The notes beneath the pieces were generated by a model. The model was not told where the DNA came from, made no database searches, and saw nothing but the letters and a program-made list of their open reading frames with translations. Source: Nemorincola caseinilytica (lineage in GTDB: Bacteria; Bacteroidota; Bacteroidia; Chitinophagales; Chitinophagaceae). From it: 64,000 bases of DNA. The position numbers and the translations under genes were made by a program. The first letter of the stretch is position 1, and each line of letters opens with the position of its first letter. This document shows, piece by piece, positions 41,040 to 50,300 of this stretch. The stretch lies in contig NZ_BAABFA010000009.1 of assembly GCF_039540515.1 (NCBI RefSeq), positions 114,777 to 178,776 on the forward strand. Reading direction: 5' to 3'.

Positions 41040-43271
41040 TTAAAGTTCGTCCTTGCTGAATTCCGACAGCGACATGTTCACGCCGAAGAAAACGGTACGG
41101 TAGAGCGCAGGCACTATCTTGCTCATTTCGCCATTTGCGCCATACCTGTAGCCGAACACATTCTTCTGCCTCGTCACATTGTCCACGCTTATGTAGAACA
41201 CCGTGAACCATTTGCCAAAGCTGCGCAGGTAGGCCGCCGACAGCGACAGGCTGTGATAGTCGGGCGTCACCTCTGTCTGGAAGTTGCTGTGGTCTGTAAC
41301 GTTGTATATGTTGGGGTTGTAGTAAGGCCTGCCGCTGGCAAAGCTGTAGGTAGCGTTCACGCTCGTTTTCAGCTTGTCTATCCAGTACTTGCCCACTACG
41401 TTCAGGTTGTGGTTGGCTATGAAGGTAGGTGTGGCCTGCGTGGGATAGTTCATGTACCTTCTCCTGGTATCTATATAGCTGTACGATACCCAGTAGTCGG
41501 CATTCTTTATCGTCTTCTTATCGCGCCAGAAGAGTTCCAGCCCCTGTGCATAGCCGCTGCCATTATTGGTCAGGGTTATGTTGCTGGCAGGTGTCAGCAC
41601 ACGGTATGTGTTAGGGTCAAAGGTAGCAGCGCCCTCTTCCAGTACCAGCTTATCGTACTTCTTATAGTAGCCTTCCAGGCGCAGGGTACGGTTGTCCTGG
41701 CTCCACTGCCAGTTGGCTATGTAGTGTGTGGCTACCTGCATATCCAGGTCGTTATAGCCGTTCATAAAAGGAGCTATCAGGTAAAAGTTCGATGCCTGCT
41801 GGTAGAACATACCACCCGCCAGCGATGCCTGGCTGTGCGATCCTGTCTTTATGGCCATAGACAGGCGGGGTGCTACCTTGTCCACATTCATCAGTGTGCT
41901 GTGCTCGTAACGTACACCCGGCTTTATGGCAAAGCGGTTCACGGGCACCCACTCCAGCTCGGCATAGCCGCCTGTCAGTACTTCGTTGAAATCCTGCTTG
42001 TAGATGGTCTTTGCACTATCCTGCATCTCCATAGTGCGCTCCTGGCCAAAGTTCTGCACATCGGTACCTACCAGCAGGTTCAGCCTGCTGTTCATATATC
42101 GCTTGCCTTCTATACGGAACTGGTTCCTGTAGTCCACATTATCCATATTGAACACATTGGAGAACTCGCTCCTCGTTTTGTTCCGGCTCACCGATGCCGC
42201 CGTGTACAGCATATACTTATGCTTGAACATCTGCTTGTAAGACACATTGCTGTAGTAGTTCTGATCCTTGGTCAGAAAGTTCAGGGTGTCCGCTCCGGCC
42301 CTCATAGGGTTGGGTATACTCACACCCGTCAGGTTGTGCTGCGTGTTCAGTGTCACTTTCAGTATGCCGTCCTTATTGGGTTTCCAGGCATAGCGTATGT
42401 TGCCATTGCCGCCCTGCGGCACTTTGTAGAATTTGAAGTTGCTCTTTACCACTTCATAAAAGGGCGACAGGTTGGTATAGCCACCGCCTACATCCAGTGA
42501 GCTGTTCTTCCATTTCTTCACGCCCGATGCGTATGCACCCGCCATGTTCACGCCCAGGTTTATGGTGCTCTTGTCGGGCAGGTCGGTAGTGTTCAGCTCC
42601 AGTATGCCCGATAGCGCCTGGCTGTACCTGGCGCTATAGCCGCCACTGCTGAAAGCCACCCCCTGGTACTGGAACGCGCCGAACCTGCTGCGCGTGGCCA
42701 CACCCGGCGCACCGCTGAAGAAGGCATTCTGCACCACCATCTCGTCCACTATCACTGCCGCCTCGTTGGCGTCGCCACCGCGTACGAAGAGGCCATTGTC
42801 CGGCCCGGTCTGCTGGGTGCCGGGCAGCATCTGCATGGCCTTCACCACATCTGCGCCAGAGCCTGCCGTTGTCACTATATCCAGCGGCTTCAGCACCGTT
42901 TTCGACTTATCGTTCGTCGCATCTATCGATCCCGCCGTTATCACCACCGCGTCCAGGTCCCTGCTCATATTGGCCTTCAGGGTTATCAGTATACCCGTCA
43001 CATCGCCGTTTATCACTATGGGCTGGCCCGCCGTGGCATGGCTCACTTCCGATGCTACTATCGTCTGGTTGCCTGTTTCATCTGTAGTAAAGCTGAAAAA
43101 GCCCACGCTGTCCGTAGTACCGCCGTCTATAGTATTGTCCAGGTACACACTGGCGCCCTTTACGGGCTGGTTCCTGTTATTGACCACCTTGCCGCTTATG
43201 GTATGCCCGCCGGCTATAAGTGGCAGAAAAGGCAGTAGAAAGAATAAGAGTAGAGAATAAGTGTGTTTCAT
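41040..43271 (-). CDS. TonB-dependent outer-membrane receptor with carboxypeptidase-like domain
   Basis: A 743-residue receptor that would import a ligand using energy from TonB-ExbBD. A signal peptide is followed by a carboxypeptidase-regulatory-like Ig domain (HTISGKVVNNRNQPVKGASV), the plug with MLPGTQQTGPDNGLFVRGGD and EAAVIVDEMVV, then an approximately 500-residue barrel with many alternating strands (for example VSYSYIDTRRRYMNYPTQAT). The ligand is unknown; there is no SusD-like gene next to it, so it is not a classical SusCD pair. The C-terminus ends in EFSKDEL and not in the aromatic residue usual for barrels. Confidence 0.9.
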   Translation of the reverse strand: MKHTYSLLLFFLLPFLPLIAGGHTISGKVVNNRNQPVKGASVYLDNTIDGGTTDSVGFFSFTTDETGNQTIVASEVSHATAGQPIVINGDVTGILITLKANMSRDLDAVVITAGSIDATNDKSKTVLKPLDIVTTAGSGADVVKAMQMLPGTQQTGPDNGLFVRGGDANEAAVIVDEMVVQNAFFSGAPGVATRSRFGAFQYQGVAFSSGGYSARYSQALSGILELNTTDLPDKSTINLGVNMAGAYASGVKKWKNSSLDVGGGYTNLSPFYEVVKSNFKFYKVPQGGNGNIRYAWKPNKDGILKVTLNTQHNLTGVSIPNPMRAGADTLNFLTKDQNYYSNVSYKQMFKHKYMLYTAASVSRNKTRSEFSNVFNMDNVDYRNQFRIEGKRYMNSRLNLLVGTDVQNFGQERTMEMQDSAKTIYKQDFNEVLTGGYAELEWVPVNRFAIKPGVRYEHSTLMNVDKVAPRLSMAIKTGSHSQASLAGGMFYQQASNFYLIAPFMNGYNDLDMQVATHYIANWQWSQDNRTLRLEGYYKKYDKLVLEEGAATFDPNTYRVLTPASNITLTNNGSGYAQGLELFWRDKKTIKNADYWVSYSYIDTRRRYMNYPTQATPTFIANHNLNVVGKYWIDKLKTSVNATYSFASGRPYYNPNIYNVTDHSNFQTEVTPDYHSLSLSAAYLRSFGKWFTVFYISVDNVTRQKNVFGYRYGANGEMSKIVPALYRTVFFGVNMSLSEFSKDEL

Positions 43272-43292
43272 GTATGATCCTTAATTATGACG

Positions 43293-43300
43293 CAAAACTA
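43293..43300 (-). promoter_or_regulatory. TAnnTTTG -7 element of the TonB receptor gene
   Basis: Minus-strand TAGTTTTG, 21 bases before the ATG at 43271. Confidence 0.5.
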
Positions 43301-43429
43301 TGTCGCGTCCCGCACACAGGCACCTCTATTTCGGCTAAGCGGTAGGTGTTGTCGGTAAATGCCCCTGTGCGAACGGTGAAAATGTTGTTAAAGACCGTTC
43401 CGGCACATCAAGCCTCACATATTCCACGC

Positions 43430-43500
43430 CCTTGTGCCCATCTATGCGAATTTCCTTGCGCCCCTTGTGATATCCCTTTGTGGCCCTTGTGGTCCACAAC
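43430..43500. repeat. Degenerate intergenic repeat, second copy
   Basis: CCCTTGTGCCCATCTATGCG, TTCCTTGCGCCCCTTGTGA and CCCTTTGTGGCCCTTGTGG are variants of the unit seen at 32190-32285. The remaining gap 43301-43429 shows nothing I can assign. Confidence 0.45.
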
Positions 43501-43510
43501 ATTATTGCAC

Positions 43511-43539
43511 AAAAAAGCCCTGCCTTTTACCGGCAGGGC
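43511..43539 (-). terminator. Rho-independent terminator of the DUF4476 gene
   Basis: Stem GCCCTGCC / GGCAGGGC with a 7-base loop; on the minus strand a TTTTTT run follows. It lies 26 bases after the DUF4476 stop codon. Confidence 0.85.
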
Positions 43540-43564
43540 CTTATTAAAGAGATCAGGGTGCATA

Positions 43565-44578
43565 TTAGTTACCGCTTATATGCTCGTTCAGTTCGGTGCG
43601 GCTTGCATCAAAGCTGAACACATTGCCCACTTTGAAGTAGTTGCCCTTATCGGTGCAGCGGTCATATGCATACTTCGCGAATTCCAGCTTCGAAGCCTCG
43701 AAAGAGAATGTATTGCACACCTGCATTATCTGGTCCGATGTCATGCAGTTCGATGACAGTATGCTCTTTGCCGTAGACAGCTTCGTGTCCTCAAAGCTCG
43801 CCTTGTTTATGGTCTCCTTTGCCGAGCGGAAGCTGCCGCCATCCATGGCATAGCCGCAGCCGCTGCCGCGTGCAGGTGGCGCCGGGGGAGGTGTGTTGTA
43901 CCCGCCATTGTTGCCATAGCCCATATCGCCGCTTGTGGTGGTGGTAGTGGTGGTACGCGTCACGGTATGGCTGGTGGTGCTGGCGCTGCCACCCATCATA
44001 TCGTCGTTTATGTTTATGTTCATATTCACGCCTGCACCGCCTACACCTACATTCACATTTGCGCCCATGCCGCCTACGTTCATGCTCATATTACCGCCCT
44101 GCATACTGCCGCCCGATGTCTGTGTCACCGTGGTCTGTGTTACGGTGGTACCACCCTGTACAGGTGGCGGAGGCGGTGGTACCGGCTGGCCATAGTGCAT
44201 CACATACATATCTGGCGGCGCCACATAGTTGGGCGGTACAGGTGTGGCAGAGAAGAAGCGTATCTTCATATCGCCGTCCTTCTGTGTCTTTATCTTATAG
44301 GTCACATCGGCAGGCGCGCTCGTGCCGGGGTCTACCACGGGTATGTTCTTCGATAGCTCGGGCTTCGTCGCATCCTCAAATATTATTTTCACCGCATAGT
44401 TGGGCTGCATCAGGCCATCTATATGTATGTTGGTCATCGGTATGGTGTTCTGCCTCTGGCCGTTCAGCACCAGGTAGAATTTATAACCATCTTCCGAAAA
44501 AATGGTCAGTGCGCTCTGCGCGAACAAAGACATCGGGGCCATCGCCAGCAGCATTACCAAAAAAGATCTCATTTTCAT
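43565..44578 (-). CDS. Exported DUF4476-domain protein with low-complexity middle
   Basis: The ATG at 44578 gives 337 residues with a signal peptide (MKMRSFLVMLLAMAPMSLFA). Residues about 25-110 form an Ig-like region (IFSEDGYKFYLVLNGQRQNT). A long low-complexity middle is rich in Pro, Thr, Gly, Asn and Met (for example GGMGANVNVGVGG and TRTTTTTTTS). The C-terminal 80 residues match DUF4476, with the repeated helix pattern KETINKASFEDTKLSTAKSI and FSFEASKLEFAKYAYDRC. The domain is frequent in Bacteroidota; its function is unknown. A promoter box at 44597-44604 supports this start over one at 44599. Confidence 0.83.
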   Translation of the reverse strand: MKMRSFLVMLLAMAPMSLFAQSALTIFSEDGYKFYLVLNGQRQNTIPMTNIHIDGLMQPNYAVKIIFEDATKPELSKNIPVVDPGTSAPADVTYKIKTQKDGDMKIRFFSATPVPPNYVAPPDMYVMHYGQPVPPPPPPVQGGTTVTQTTVTQTSGGSMQGGNMSMNVGGMGANVNVGVGGAGVNMNININDDMMGGSASTTSHTVTRTTTTTTTSGDMGYGNNGGYNTPPPAPPARGSGCGYAMDGGSFRSAKETINKASFEDTKLSTAKSILSSNCMTSDQIMQVCNTFSFEASKLEFAKYAYDRCTDKGNYFKVGNVFSFDASRTELNEHISGN

Positions 44579-44918
44579 ATTACTGTTATTTAAGAGCAAA
44601 AATAATACTATACTAATAAAAATAGCTGTTCACTATCATATATCCCACAGTTAATATCAGGAAAATATGACGAGAGAGTACAGATATAGGGCGCGGTAAA
44701 AGGGTAAGAACAAGGGCTGATCTATACCTGCAAAAGTATCAGATCGCGTACCTGTGTGCGTTCAAAAATGTTGCAAATGCGTATAATGTTGTTGCAAAAT
44801 GCCCCTTCGTCCTGCTTCCACCCACCCCTAATGCGCGTAAAGAACGTATTTTTACAAGATACCCGCACCCGGCATTGCCGGTATACTTGCTCATATATCC
44901 ATTCAATTTATCTTTCCC
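44579..44918. other. Non-coding gap between the DUF4476 and nhaD genes
   Basis: I see no gene here. It contains the DUF4476 promoter box (44597-44604), a second minus-strand TACTTTTG at 44731-44738, one copy of the GGCATTGCCGG repeat (44871-44881), and a TATCTTTC box directly before the nhaD ATG. Confidence 0.45.
44597..44604 (-). promoter_or_regulatory. TAnnTTTG -7 element of the DUF4476 gene
   Basis: Minus-strand TATTTTTG, 18 bases before the preferred ATG at 44578. Confidence 0.45.
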
Positions 44919-46187
44919 ATGGTCGCTGCTTTACTATCCGTATTTATCATAGGTTATTTTCTCATAGCGCTAGAGCATACCGTCAATATCAACAAGGCCG
45001 CCACCGCTCTCATTACCGGCGTCCTCTGCTGGACCATATATATCCTTTCCACCTCCGATAAGGAAATAGTATCGCACCAGCTCACCGAGCACCTGGCCGA
45101 TCTGTCGGGCATACTCTTCTTCCTGCTCGGCGCTATGACGGTGGTAGAGCTTATAGATGCCCACGACGGTTTCAACATCATTACCGACCGCATAATACAG
45201 ACAGATAAAAGAAAACTTCTCTGGATCATTTCCGCTATCACCTTTTTCCTCTCTCCCCTGCTCGATAACCTCACTACCACCATCGTCATGGTATCGCTTA
45301 TCCGCAAGCTTATAGACGCCCCACACGACAGGTACATATTCGCGGGCATGGTGGTAATAGCAGCCAATGCCGGGGGCGCATGGTCGCCCATAGGCGATGT
45401 CACTACCACCATGCTGTGGATAGGCGGGCAGATAACCGCTGCCAATATCACCCGCCAGCTTTTCATACCCGGCCTCCTCAGCCTGGTAGTGCCCCTGCTT
45501 GTTCTGTCTGTAAAAATGAAGGGAACGGTCACACGCCCCGCCTCTACCGATCAGCATACCGATATCATCCTTCCCCGCCGCCAGCAGTACATCGTACTCT
45601 GCTCGGGTTTCGCCATCCTTGTCTTTGTGCCCATTTTCAAGTCCCTCACGCATCTGCCGCCCTACATGGCCATACTCATAGGCCTCGGCGTATTGTGGAC
45701 CATCACCGAGGTGATGCATGGCCGTCGCCCGCCACAGGAAAAGAACAAGCTTTCCGTAAGCCGCGCCCTGCAAAAGATAGATACGCCCAGCATCCTCTTC
45801 TTCCTGGGTATACTCCTCAGCATATCTGCCCTTCAGTCTACGGGCATACTGGCCGAGGCCGCCACATGGATGTCACAGAACATACCCAGCGAGAACGCCA
45901 TCGCGCTCTCCATAGGCCTGCTTTCGTCGGTGGTAGATAATGTACCCCTCGTGGCGGCCATACAGGGCATGTACTCCCTGCAGCAATATCCTACCGATCA
46001 TTTCTTCTGGGAATTCCTGGCCTATACCACAGGCACCGGCGGTAGTGTGCTCATCATAGGCTCTGCCGCAGGCGTGGCAGCCATGGGTATGGAAAAGATC
46101 AGCTTCACATGGTACCTGCGCCACATCAGCTGGCTGGCCCTCATAGGTTTCTTTGCAGGCGCCCTGTTCTATATGTTCATGGCATAA
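44919..46187 (+). CDS. nhaD: NhaD-type sodium/proton antiporter
   Basis: A 422-residue inner-membrane antiporter that exchanges sodium for protons. About 12 helices are visible. The NhaD hallmarks are present: LSGILFFLLGAMTVVELIDA, DRIIQTDKRKLLWIISAITF, FLSPLLDNLTTTIVMVSLIR and NAGGAWSPIGDVTTTMLWIG, which contain the Asp, Asn and Thr residues of the ion path. It stands alone. Its likely promoter box (TATCTTTC) ends only two bases before the ATG, which would make its message leaderless or nearly so unless another start site is used. Confidence 0.92.
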   Translation: MVAALLSVFIIGYFLIALEHTVNINKAATALITGVLCWTIYILSTSDKEIVSHQLTEHLADLSGILFFLLGAMTVVELIDAHDGFNIITDRIIQTDKRKLLWIISAITFFLSPLLDNLTTTIVMVSLIRKLIDAPHDRYIFAGMVVIAANAGGAWSPIGDVTTTMLWIGGQITAANITRQLFIPGLLSLVVPLLVLSVKMKGTVTRPASTDQHTDIILPRRQQYIVLCSGFAILVFVPIFKSLTHLPPYMAILIGLGVLWTITEVMHGRRPPQEKNKLSVSRALQKIDTPSILFFLGILLSISALQSTGILAEAATWMSQNIPSENAIALSIGLLSSVVDNVPLVAAIQGMYSLQQYPTDHFFWEFLAYTTGTGGSVLIIGSAAGVAAMGMEKISFTWYLRHISWLALIGFFAGALFYMFMA

Positions 46188-46237
46188 TGCCCATACCGAC
46201 AGGCCGTCGAATTCATCATTCAATAGTGTCGGATAAC

Positions 46238-46260
46238 ACCTCCCTCTCCTTCGGAGAGGC
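46238..46260. repeat. Dispersed palindromic repeat, half copy (copy 4)
   Basis: ACCTCCCTCTCCTTCGGAGAGG contains the CCTCTCC / GGAGAGG hairpin core of the family and lies directly at the 3' end of the PorP/SprF gene. Confidence 0.6.
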
Positions 46261-46261
46261 C

Positions 46262-47365
46262 TCAGAATTTCGGGCACACCATCTTCTTCGCTATGCCCTT
46301 ATTGGTAAAGTCGCCCGTATGGAAGAGTGTCACCTCTACACCACCTGCCATCTTGCTGGCCGGCACCAGGGTCGATGTGTTCACATCGTAGCTCACACCC
46401 AATGCAAAGGAGTTGTACTTCACGCGCAGCACGGGTATCACGGCATCGCGCAGGCGGTAGAAGGCGCCGCCCGTCAGCACAAAGGTCTGCTGTTCGGTGA
46501 GGTAGCGGGTCCAGCTTACCAGTGTGCCTGCTATTATCTCGCGGTAGGTACCCTGCATGGCCACATTGCCCTGCATCTGTATCAGCACCGATTCCGTTAC
46601 GTTAAAGCCTGCGGCCCCGTTGGCATTCAGGCGCATGTTCTGCTTCACATCCTCTACCTGGTAATAAGAGAATTTCGGCTGTGTGAAGTGATAACCCGAT
46701 ACACCTATCATGTACGACACATTGTTGTCCCTGCCGCCACTGGAGTTGTAGTTGATACCCGCGCCCAGGTCCCAGAAGCTCATTTGCGCATTGGCTATGT
46801 TCTCCATGCTGGGCAGCATGGGGTCGAAGCGCCCACCCTGGAACTGGTTGTTGAACGTGGCCTTTGCCGGGTCGAAGCTATATTGCAGATGCCCACCCGT
46901 GAACCCCACCGACAGGTAGGCGTTCTTGTCCACGTTCATCGATTTGTTATAGTTTATGGCCGGGTATACGCCTGTTATCTTCTGGTCTATGCTGCCTGCT
47001 TTATCGCCAAAGGCCAGCACACCGAAGCTGAAAAAATCCTCCGACATAGAACTTACCGGCACACGGCCCTCGCCGCTCACCAGCTTGGTCTCAAAAGGGT
47101 GGCTTATGGTGCTCCACTGGTTGCGGTAGTACACGCCCACCTTATAGTCGCTGGCGAACACGCCCGTCAGTGCGGGGTTTCGCAGTATGGATGTTTCATA
47201 GAACTGGGAAAAGTGTATATCTGCCTGCGCCGCGGCCAGCATAGGCAGGCAGCACAGTGGCAGCAGGGCCAGCGCCCTTATGGCACGCCTGCGGGTATAT
47301 CGCAGCGCTACGCCGGCCTTGTTCAGGCCGGCGCACCACTTTGTATCTGTAGCTCTATTGCTCAT
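46262..47365 (-). CDS. PorP/SprF-family type IX secretion membrane protein
   Basis: A 367-residue outer-membrane barrel of the PorP/SprF family, which accompanies type IX-secreted proteins and is thought to anchor or help export them. After an N-terminal extension, the signal-like segment ALALLPLCCLPMLAAAQ is followed by the signature ADIHFSQFYETSILRNPALTGVF, then YYRNQWSTI and repeated barrel strands. It starts 8 bases after the stop codon of the giant PKD gene, the usual SprF-like pairing, which suggests this barrel serves that protein. The first in-frame ATG leaves a 28-residue Arg-rich n-region; a later start is possible. Confidence 0.9.
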   Translation of the reverse strand: MSNRATDTKWCAGLNKAGVALRYTRRRAIRALALLPLCCLPMLAAAQADIHFSQFYETSILRNPALTGVFASDYKVGVYYRNQWSTISHPFETKLVSGEGRVPVSSMSEDFFSFGVLAFGDKAGSIDQKITGVYPAINYNKSMNVDKNAYLSVGFTGGHLQYSFDPAKATFNNQFQGGRFDPMLPSMENIANAQMSFWDLGAGINYNSSGGRDNNVSYMIGVSGYHFTQPKFSYYQVEDVKQNMRLNANGAAGFNVTESVLIQMQGNVAMQGTYREIIAGTLVSWTRYLTEQQTFVLTGGAFYRLRDAVIPVLRVKYNSFALGVSYDVNTSTLVPASKMAGGVEVTLFHTGDFTNKGIAKKMVCPKF

Positions 47366-47373
47366 TCTCTATC

Positions 47374-50300
47374 CTACCTTATTATCGTTACATCGCCTTT
47401 TATGAATATATCCTCGCCGGTATAGCACAGCGCCTCTACTATGTATACATATACATCGGGCTTGGGTATGCCGCCCTTATAAGAGCCGTCCCATGCGTTG
47501 TCCGCATCGTTCAGCATTATGTTCTCCCGCTCAAAGAGCAACTCGCCCCAGCGGTTGTATATACGGAAGGCCTTCACCGCCTTCACCCCTATACCCCTGG
47601 GGTAGAAGACATCGTTCTGCCCGTCGCCGTTAGGTGTAAAGGAGTTGGGTACGAACACCTGGCTGTTCTCGCAGTATAGCAGTATCGTCACCGAGTCCGA
47701 TGCACGGCAGCCATGCTTCGATACCACATCGGCATAGTAGGTCGAATTGACCGACATGGTGGCCACTGGGTTCATACAATCCCCGCAGCTCAGTGTCTCC
47801 GTCGGCGACCATTCTATGGCCGCTATCTCGGTACCCGTAGCGTTCAGTTGGGCAGATGAACCTGCCACCAGTCGCTGGTTAGGGCCTGCATCTACCGTAG
47901 GCAGCGGGTATATCACCACTGTCACATAGTTGGTATCGGGTATACAGCTTCCCAGTTGCGCTATGGCGGTGTATATCACCGTATATGGCGGCGTAGCTAT
48001 CGGGTTCGATATAGTATTATCGTTCAGCCCTGTTGCAGGCAGCCACAGGTAGGTATGCCCTCCCGTATCGAAGAGCGGCACCGGTACGCCAAAGCATACC
48101 GCGGTATCGCCCCATGCATTGGCTATGGTGTGTGTACGCAGCTTCACTGTTACTGTTGCCGTATCTATACAGCCGCGGGCATCGGCACCCGTTACGGTAT
48201 ATATGCTCTCTACGCTGGGGCTGGCATTGGTGGGGTTGCAGGCCGTACAGCTCAGCGTGGGTGGGCCGGCCCATGTATAGCTCACTGCACCATAGCCATG
48301 CAGCGTAGCAGGGTCGCCCACACATACTACGGTATCGGCATCGGCCGTCACCACGGGTGGCGGCTCTACCACCAGCGTATGCGTAATGGTGCCCGTACAG
48401 CCCCATGCGTTCGATACCACCAGTGTCACAGGGTAGGTGCCCGGGGTAGTGATGGTATATGTGGGCGATGGCAGTGTGCTGGTATTGCCGTCATACGTCC
48501 ATGTCCAGCTATTGACGGGGTTCCAGTATCCTGTGCTGGAGTCTATGAAGGTGAACGGCATACCGATACATACAGGGCTCGGCTCGGTATTGAATTTAGG
48601 TGTCACCGCATCTACCTTTATCGTGTCCAGGCCCACACTTGCCGACTGGCAACCTGTATTGTCGCTCAGCAGCAGCTTGGGCACATACGCACCCGGCGTC
48701 ACATATGTATGTGATATGGTATCGGTAAATGATACCGTGCTCGTATAACCATCAGAGAAGTCCCACGTTATAAAGGGCACATTGGTGAGCGATGCCGTGA
48801 AGTAGACGGTAAGCGGCGCACAGCCCTGCAGCGGGCTGTAAGACAGCGCACCTGCGTAGCCGAATATGTTCACATAGTGCAGGGCAGTGTCCTTGCAGCC
48901 ATACATATTGGTGGCTATCAGCCGCACAGGGTACAGCCCCGATGCTATGTACATATTGCTCGGCGATACTATGGTAGATGTGCCCCCGTCGCCAAAGGCC
49001 CAGTTATACCCCGTAGCGCCGGTGCTGGTATTGGTAAAGTTCACAAAGAGCGGCGGGCATACCGATACCGAATCGCTCATGGTAAAGGCCGCCGTCGGTT
49101 TCGTTACCTGTATATATCCCGGGTAGGTCACCTCATCGGTGCAGCCATGCGAGTCCACTATGGTCAGCTTCACATTGTACGATCCCGTTGCTGAGTATGA
49201 GTGTGTGGATGTAGACCCCGATCCCGTCGGCGATCCGTCTCCGTAATCCCATGTATAGCTGGATATAGGCCCGCCCGATGAAGTACTGGTGAACGTGACC
49301 GGCGATCCTATACAAGGCCGTGTAGGCGCCCCCGAGAACGATGCCACAGGGTCCCATACCGTCACTGCCGCCGTTTGCTGCGCAGAGTCCTTACAGCCCA
49401 GGTTGTCCGTCACTACCAGCTTCACGGTATAGGTACCTCCGGCGGTGTAGGTAAATGTGGCCGGCGTACCCGTACCGGTGCCCAGTGGTGTACCCACGCC
49501 CCAGGTCCATACATAGCTCACCAGCGAAGAGCCTGTAGTAGGCGTACTGGTGCTGGTAAAGACCGCATTCAGCGGCGCGCAGCCACTTGATGGCGCTATG
49601 GTAAAGCCCACCGATGGCGCCGTTACCAGTATCATGTCCACCATTCTCATGGTGTCCCAGCAGTTATTGGTATTGCGCACCCGCAACATTATGGTATGGT
49701 AGCCCGTTACGGTAAAGGTATGCGACACTGTTGGCGATCCCGGGAAGGGTATCGTAGTGCCTATCGGCGTACCGTTCTCATACCATTGATACTCCATCTC
49801 CGGCCCCCCCGATACCGATGCCGTAAAGGTCACGGTCTCGCCCCGGCATATGGCCGTTCGGTCTGCGGTAAAGTTGGGTATCAGGCTGTCTATGTATACC
49901 GTGGTAATGGCAGTATCGCGGCATCCGCTGGCAGCATTGTAGGTGGCAAGCTGTATGGTAAAGGTACCGAAGGTGGGGAAGTCATGTACCGGGTCCTCTA
50001 GCGTGGATGTAGTACCATCGCTAAATATCCACAGGTGACTGTCATCGCCCATCGAGTTGTTGAAGAAGTTCACCCTGTGCCGTGGCCTGCACAGTATGGT
50101 CTTGCCTATTATCGATTTCGGAGAGTCTACCCTTATATAATCCACTATCTGGTAGGTCGTTCCCCGGCACCCATTATAATATGGCGTCACCGATGGCGTG
50201 AAGTAGACCCCCGGCACCGTATACACATGCGATACAGGAAGGCCTGTAGTATCTATAAGCGATATACCGTCATCAAATTCCCAATGGTATTCATCTACCG

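Noticed and set aside
40998..42500. 500-codon open frame opposite the TonB receptor
   Set aside because: His/Val-rich translation with no motifs; the opposite strand encodes a clear receptor.
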